This document shows positions 42,991 to 47,660 of a stretch of 47,660 nt of DNA, piece by piece. Numbering within the stretch: the stretch's first letter is position 1; each line of letters begins with the position of its first letter. The translations under genes and the position numbers were made by a program. Source of the stretch: Basidiobolus meristosporus CBS 931.73 (taxonomy: Eukaryota > Basidiobolomycota > Basidiobolomycetes > Basidiobolales > Basidiobolaceae); contig MCFE01000670.1 of assembly GCA_002104905.1 (NCBI GenBank), positions 1 to 47,660 on the forward strand, given 5' to 3'. The notes beneath the pieces were generated by a model. The model was not told where the DNA came from, ran no database searches, and saw only the letters and a list, made by a program, of their open reading frames with translations.

Positions 42991-45760
42991 CTACTGTTGT
43001 AGCTTTGATACAAGAGTGTATAGCTGAGGGGAATTTGTAGGTAAGTTAATGAGAAGTGATGATAGTTCTTCAGTGCTCAAGACACTGTTCAGTGGGAAGG
43101 GGGGTAGCAAGAGAGGTAAGAATGACTTGTGAACAACATTAATGAGGGGAATGTGATAAGGATTGATATTCATCATAAAGGGAGTGTGCTGCTGCAGATA
43201 TTGCTGCCAAAGGTCTGTCAAGTACTTCAGGTAGGCCAGCTTGGGTTTTTCTGACTGCAGAATATAGTGAGCAAACTTCTTGACTTCAGGATCTCCAAGT
43301 ATAGTTCTCCAGCAGGAGTCCAGGTGTTGTGTGGTGTGTTCTCTTCCAGGCCTTAATCAGTGGGTTGTTGCAGTTGTGAAGTCTGAGGTATAATCTGGTT
43401 CTAAGGTAGAGAAGTCCGATCTTATAGGGCATAAACCCAAAAGCACCAAGAATAGCATGTCTGTAGGGGCATTCAGGCAAATGAGGCACCAAGGAGGTAA
43501 TGCACCATACTGCAAACTTGTCAAGCTTAGTGCAGTCTCTAGAAGTAAGAGAGAGAAGTGGTAAGCCAAATTCCAGGACAGGGAAGACAAACTGCTTGAG
43601 TAGAAGGAGGCAGCTGGGAGCTGAAGTTGTAGGAGGAGTAACAGCCAGTAGCTTGTGGAGTGCCTGTCTTGCCAGGATAATTCTCTTCTTCAGGTGTGCT
43701 CCAGAGTCTAGTCCAGTAGGAAGGAAAGGAAAGCCAAGATATGTAGCAGAAACCTGAGCAGGTAGAGTGGAGTTCTCCAAGTTGATGGGAGAGCCCAAAG
43801 GTACTGTCTTTGCAATGGAAAGCTGGAGATTATTCTTCTGCAGATGCTGGTGGATGGTCTGGGAGTCTTGTTGCACATTGGAGGAGGATATTCTGATGTC
43901 ATCAGCAAAGAGAGTAACCAGGCAGTCAGCTGAGAGTCTTGGGAAATCATTCAGGAAGATGGCAAACAGTATAGGACCAAGCACAGAGCCTTGAACCACT
44001 CCATTAGGAACTGAGAACACAGCTGATTGCTCACTTGGGTGCAGAATTCTTGCTTGTGGATCCAGAAACAGAGACCTGACAAGGAGGGTGAGAGAGGTAC
44101 TGGAGAAGCATTGCAACTTGGACCAAAGCAGATTTCTGTCAACTGAATCAAAGGCCTTAGTAATATCAAACAGAACAGAGGGATACTTGCACTGGAGAGA
44201 GTGATCTTGGCTAAGTATGACTGCATATTCCAAGGAGAGGCCAGGAACAAAGCCAAACTGTGCAGGATGAAACTTGAGAGAGTCAGAGTAGAGCTCCTGA
44301 GCAAGCAGAAGCTCAAACACCTTTCTGCAGGTGGGCAGCAGAGATATTGGCCTGTAGGAGCTAGGATCCAGGTGCTTTCCTTTACCCTTGTACAGTGGCA
44401 GAACATTTGCAAAGGACCATTCCTCAGGAGTAGAAAGCTGGGCTGAGCATTGCTGAAACAGTGGAAGCAGAAGTGCAGACATGGCCTTGGTACTAGTCTT
44501 CAGAAGCTCATAGGAGATTGTGTCCACACCTGGAGCAGTAGAGTTGGGAAGCCTCTTGAGCACATTATGGATTCTCCTTTGATCAAGTGCAAGTGGGATG
44601 GGCAGAGTCTTGAAGTCAGGATGAAAGCCAGGAGTTGAGTACTGCTTTGTAGAGAAGAAGATGTTAGCCAGCTGTTCTGTTGAAGGTAACTTCCTGGAAG
44701 AGGGCCTCATTGCCCTGTAGAGTCTTGATACTGTTCTTGTTATAGAGTTGGAAGATTGCAGAGGCAAGGAACTCATAATATGATCCCAGAGCTGAGTATG
44801 CAGAGTGTGGTGAATTGCCTTGGAGTGGTGTATTGCTGTCAGGAGGAGTTTCTCTGTTTTTGGGTTAGGGAAGCTCAGGTAGCTTTGTTGCAGGGCTGAA
44901 ACAATGGATTCCCATTTTCTTGAGGTAACAGCAGTAGTCTTGCATGGCAGTGAGAGGGAGGCAGACACCAGAATCAGATGCTTCACAAAGAGCCAGGCAA
45001 AGTTGAGATCATCTGGCAGAGAAAGTAGCAAACTGGCAAGCTTCAAGTAGTTCCCAAAGTCTTTCTTCTGATTCTTGGTAGCTTTGTGGGTGAGCACAGT
45101 AAGTTTTGGCAGCTTCTTCTTCACAACTGGTTGCATAGAAAGGGACCAGGCTGGGTGGTCAGAGGCTCTCAAGGATCCTAGCTCAGCTCCAGAGAATTGC
45201 TTAACTTCATTCACAAAGTAGAGGGCAGCAGCAGAAGGGCAGATCCAGTCAACACATCTTTTCTCAGATTGAGCACCTAGTGCTAGCAGGTGGCTTTCTC
45301 TCAGGAAGTTCAGTAGGAATGTAGACCTTGGCTTCATTCTTGCAGTCAGAGTAGTCTTGTTCTCAGGATGGGGAATGTTGAGATCTCCAAGCAAGATAAC
45401 AGGTGTTGATATAGATTGTTGGTATTGCTGAACCTTCTGGCATATAACTTGCACTTCCTGAAGGGCTAGACTTGGAGGCAGATAGCAGAGCACCAGACTG
45501 ATAGTTGGCAACTGGAGAGCAGCACAGTAAGGGGAGTAAAGAGGAACACAGAGCTGAGGAGTATTGATGGTAGAAGAGATGAAGCAGATAGAGGAGGTAT
45601 TCTTTGTTCTAGGAGTAGAAAAGCAATATAGATTAGTCAAAAGTATAGAGGGTAGCTGGACATCAATCAAACACAGGAGGGAAAATCTTGAAAGAAGTCT
45701 CTCTAGAGTTGGTCTTGATGGCTGTATGCTGTTGCAGTTAAGCAACAGAACTTCAGGTAG
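42991..45760 (-). pseudogene. LINE ORF2: APE endonuclease and reverse transcriptase, frameshifted
   Basis: Begins right after the ORF1 stop with LPEVLLLNCNSIQPSRP; no ATG precedes the endonuclease. Endonuclease motifs: LLGDLN (about 45378-45395), VDWICPS, ASDHPAW. Reverse transcriptase: TAPGVDTISYELLK, SYRPISLLPTCRKVFE, FDITKAFDSVDR (about 44147-44170 and on), NGVVQGSVLGPILFA, and the catalytic FADD (43898-43909). A C-terminal domain follows. An extra T at 43319, absent in copy 2 (47083 region), shifts the frame and cuts the protein at 43286; the true tail continues 43318-42991. The usual endonuclease Glu (QE) is not obvious near the start. Otherwise intact, so inactivation is recent. Confidence 0.9.
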
Positions 45761-45763
45761 TCA
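45758..45763 (-). promoter_or_regulatory. Candidate UGA readthrough site between LINE ORF1 and ORF2
   Basis: TGA followed by CTA, with both flanking frames in the same phase. UGA-CUA is a known leaky stop context in eukaryotes. ORF2 has no ATG before its endonuclease domain, so readthrough would make an ORF1-ORF2 fusion. Inference; needs other copies to exclude a mutated sense codon. Confidence 0.5.
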
Positions 45764-46672
45764 GGCAGAGGTTGTAGCTTCTTCAGAGGCAGCATTAACA
45801 ATGTGACCTGCAGAGTCCCAGAGCTCTTCAAATGGTGCATCACTTAAGTCAGCAAGGAGGGAAATGGCATGGTTCTTGAGGAAGTATGCCACATCATAGG
45901 AGGGGGCTTGTCTCTTGATGGCAGCAAAGAAAGACAGAATGGCAACATGGGCTGGAGGCTTGTTGAACAGTAGAGAGTCAGAGGATTCAGATTCTTCAGG
46001 CACTATCTTGAAGTCAGTTTTCAGCCAGTTAAGGTTCTTCTCCACAAAGGCAACAAATGGGTCAGCAATGTTTTGGTCTAGGATAACCTCCAGAATCTTC
46101 CCTTTTCTCCAGGCCAGGTTGACAATTCTTGAGAGCTGAATATTGCATGCCTTGAGTGCTTTCCTGATGTTGGAAATGGGGGTCCAGGGAACTTGCTTCA
46201 AGTACACCACAGTCCAGGTAGAAGCTGGTGGTAGGTTTGCTGGGGGCTTGTAAGTCCTTCTGTGTTGCAATGGAGCTGCAGTAGTCAGATTGGAGTCCAC
46301 ATTCTCAGTAGAAGGTTTTCTTGATGTGTCTTGCTGAATAGTACTGGAGCTGGATGTGCTGATAATTCTTGCTAGAACCTTGCCTGCATAAGTCTGAGGT
46401 ATAGCTGAGGTGACTGTAGAGGTGGTGGCAGCTGGTGCAGGTGGAGAGGCAGAGACTGAAGCAGGAACTGAGGTCACCTGGGAGAAGGCAGTAGAAGCAG
46501 GTTTTCTGGGAGGAACAGAGTTCACTATCCAGTTGTTCTGTAAAACACTGGAGTAGCTTTTCTGTGGAACAGGATCTTGCTCTTGAACAGGAACAGAAGC
46601 AGGAGGCTGGGGCTGAGCAGTAGTGGTAAGGCAGTGGCTCAGGAGTTGAGGATGGCAGTAGGCGATGGTCAT
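45761..46672 (-). CDS. LINE ORF1 (probably 5'-truncated)
   Basis: About 303 residues from the first ATG inside the element (46672). The N-terminal half is Pro/Ser/Thr-rich with QKSYSSVLQNN. From about residue 150 there is an RRM-like fold signature (WTVVYLKQVPWTPISNIRKA ... RIVNLAWRKGKILEVIL), usual for ORF1 proteins that bind the element RNA. Ends SEEATTSA then TGA at 45763-45761. The frame continues without shift into ORF2. Only about 14 bases separate the ATG from the telomere-type tract, so a longer N-terminus was probably lost by 5' truncation. No zinc ribbon is present, unlike the unit at 41403-42107. Confidence 0.75.
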   Translation of the reverse strand: MTIAYCHPQLLSHCLTTTAQPQPPASVPVQEQDPVPQKSYSSVLQNNWIVNSVPPRKPASTAFSQVTSVPASVSASPPAPAATTSTVTSAIPQTYAGKVLARIISTSSSSTIQQDTSRKPSTENVDSNLTTAAPLQHRRTYKPPANLPPASTWTVVYLKQVPWTPISNIRKALKACNIQLSRIVNLAWRKGKILEVILDQNIADPFVAFVEKNLNWLKTDFKIVPEESESSDSLLFNKPPAHVAILSFFAAIKRQAPSYDVAYFLKNHAISLLADLSDAPFEELWDSAGHIVNAASEEATTSA

Positions 46673-46686
46673 GAGTGCATGGTCAG

Positions 46687-46700
46687 TTAGGGTTAGGGGG
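46687..46700. repeat. Telomere-type tract 4
   Basis: TTAGGGTTAGGGGG between the 5' end of LINE copy 1 and the 3' end of copy 2. Confidence 0.75.
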
Positions 46701-47660
46701 GAGACAGTCACCAACAGGTGAAATCTTTATTTCAGTTGAAACAAAGAAGCCAGCGCTACTGTTGTAGCTTTGATACAAGAGTGTGTAGCTGAGGGGAATT
46801 TGTAGGTAAGTTAATAAGAAGTGATGATAGTTCTTCAGTGCTCAAGACACTGTTCAGTGGGAAGGGGGGTAGCAAGAGAGGTAAGAATGACTTGTGAACA
46901 ACATTAATGAGGGGAATGTGATAAGGATTGATATTCATCATAAAGGGAGTGTGCTGCTGCAGATATTGCTGCCAAAGGTCTGTCAAGTACTTCAGGTAGG
47001 CCAGCTTGGGTTTTTCTGACTGCAGAATAAAGTGAGCAAACTTCTTGACTTCAGGATCTCCAAGTATAGTTCTCCAGCAGGAGCCAGGTGTTGTGTGGTG
47101 TGTTCTCTTCCAGGCCTTAATCAGTGGGTTGTTGCAGTTGTGAAGTCTGAGGTATAATCTGGTTCTAAGGTAGAGAAGTCTGATCTTATAGGGCATAAAC
47201 CCAAAAGCACCAAGAATAGCATGTCTGTAGGGGCATTCAGGCAAATGAGGCACCAAGGAGGTAATGCACCATACTGCAAACTTGTCAAGCTTAGTGCAGT
47301 CTCTAGAAGTAAGAGAGAGAAGTGGTAAGCCAAATTCCAGGACAGGGAAGACAAACTGCTTGAGTAGAAGAAGGCAGCTGGGAGCTGAAGTTGTAGGAGG
47401 AGTAACAGCCAGTAGCTTGTGGAGTGCCTGTCTTGCCAGGATAATTCTCTTCTTCAGGTGTGCTCCAGAGTCTAGTCCAGTAGGAAGGAAAGGAAAGCCA
47501 AGATATGTAGCAGAAACCTGAGCAGGTAGAGTGGAGTTCTCCAAGTTGATGGGAGAGCCCAAAGGTACTGTCTTTGCAATGGAAAGCTGGAGATTATTCT
47601 TCTGCAGATACTGGTGGATGGTCTGGGAGTCTTGTTGCACATTGGAGGAGGATATTCTGA
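46699..47660 (-). mobile_element. LINE copy 2 (cut by the window edge)
   Basis: Starts with the same 3' C-run, hairpin (46708-46721) and AATAAA as copy 1 and continues into ORF2. Very few differences from copy 1 over 960 bases, including a CpG in copy 1 (43416 region, tccgat) that is TpG here (tctgat). The element continues beyond the window. Confidence 0.9.
46756..47660 (-). CDS. LINE ORF2 C-terminal part, intact frame (partial)
   Basis: Runs from the window edge, just past the FADD motif, to the stop at 46756 without interruption: LQLSIAKTVPLGSPINLEN, a thumb/connection region, then the C-terminal domain with FAHFILQSEKPKLAYL and VSKLQQ at the end. It shows that copy 1's break at 43319 is a private mutation. 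The remainder of ORF2 and ORF1 lie outside the window, so this copy could be functional. Confidence 0.85.
   Translation of the reverse strand, partial: RISSSNVQQDSQTIHQYLQKNNLQLSIAKTVPLGSPINLENSTLPAQVSATYLGFPFLPTGLDSGAHLKKRIILARQALHKLLAVTPPTTSAPSCLLLLKQFVFPVLEFGLPLLSLTSRDCTKLDKFAVWCITSLVPHLPECPYRHAILGAFGFMPYKIRLLYLRTRLYLRLHNCNNPLIKAWKRTHHTTPGSCWRTILGDPEVKKFAHFILQSEKPKLAYLKYLTDLWQQYLQQHTPFMMNINPYHIPLINVVHKSFLPLLLPPFPLNSVLSTEELSSLLINLPTNSPQLHTLVSKLQQ

Larger units (their letters stand above)
42931..46686 (-). mobile_element. APE-type non-LTR retrotransposon (LINE), copy 1
   Basis: About 3.75 kb, minus strand: ORF1, then in the same frame after one TGA an endonuclease/reverse transcriptase ORF2, then a short 3' UTR with AATAAA, a terminal hairpin (42943-42956) and a C-run that merges into TAACCC repeats. 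The 5' end abuts the TTAGGG tract at 46687. It is near-identical to copy 2 where they overlap. It has lost function by one base inserted at 43319. I count only about three CpG dinucleotides in its whole length. Confidence 0.9.

Overview
The window looks like nuclear DNA of a filamentous fungus, most likely an early-diverging lineage (Mucoromycota or Zoopagomycota type). Reasons: spliceosomal introns of 43-112 nt, several with a CTAAC-like branch point; a tricalbin, a Ptc6-type mitochondrial PP2C and a proteinase K-like subtilase; TTAGGG telomere-type repeats; and a heavy load of decayed transposons. The species cannot be fixed from the sequence alone.

Layout. (1) 1-11.2 kb: AT-rich, CpG-poor transposon graveyard. 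It holds two broken copies of a two-gene CACTA (TNP2) DNA transposon and a nest of Ty1/copia elements: an old minus-strand element split by a younger one (7196-10755, perfect 5-bp target duplication), which itself carries two solo LTRs. (2) 11.2-23.9 kb: GC-rich, CpG-rich housekeeping block, all genes on the minus strand: a leucine-rich-repeat protein, an unknown coiled-coil protein with a possible methyltransferase-like domain, ribosomal protein eS28 (RPS28), a mitochondrial PP2C (PTC6-like) and a 1569-residue tricalbin with SMP domain and six C2 domains. (3) 23.9-28.9 kb: mostly non-coding, with a small secreted Lys/Pro repeat protein and weak gene fragments. (4) 29-36.5 kb: more broken CACTA copies and LTR fragments, inverted relative to region 1. 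(5) 36.5-40.2 kb: tRNA-Thr, a secreted cysteine-containing protein, a secreted subtilase with I9 propeptide, and a damaged tRNA-Leu-like gene. (6) 41.4-47.66 kb: an array of non-LTR retrotransposon units, all in one orientation, with short TTAGGG-type tracts at the boundaries; two are near-identical APE-type LINEs.

The most notable system is the array at the right end. LINE 3' ends abut TTAGGG tracts, the 5' ends face the direction in which the G-rich strand runs toward a chromosome end, and even divergent units share a 3'-terminal AATAAA-hairpin-C-run module. This is what a telomere-targeted retrotransposon array would look like. The LINE also has ORF1 and ORF2 in one reading frame, separated by a single UGA in a UGA-CUA context, with no AUG before the endonuclease domain; that suggests translational readthrough. 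The elements are almost free of CpG while the host gene block is CpG-rich, which fits long-term cytosine methylation of repeats.
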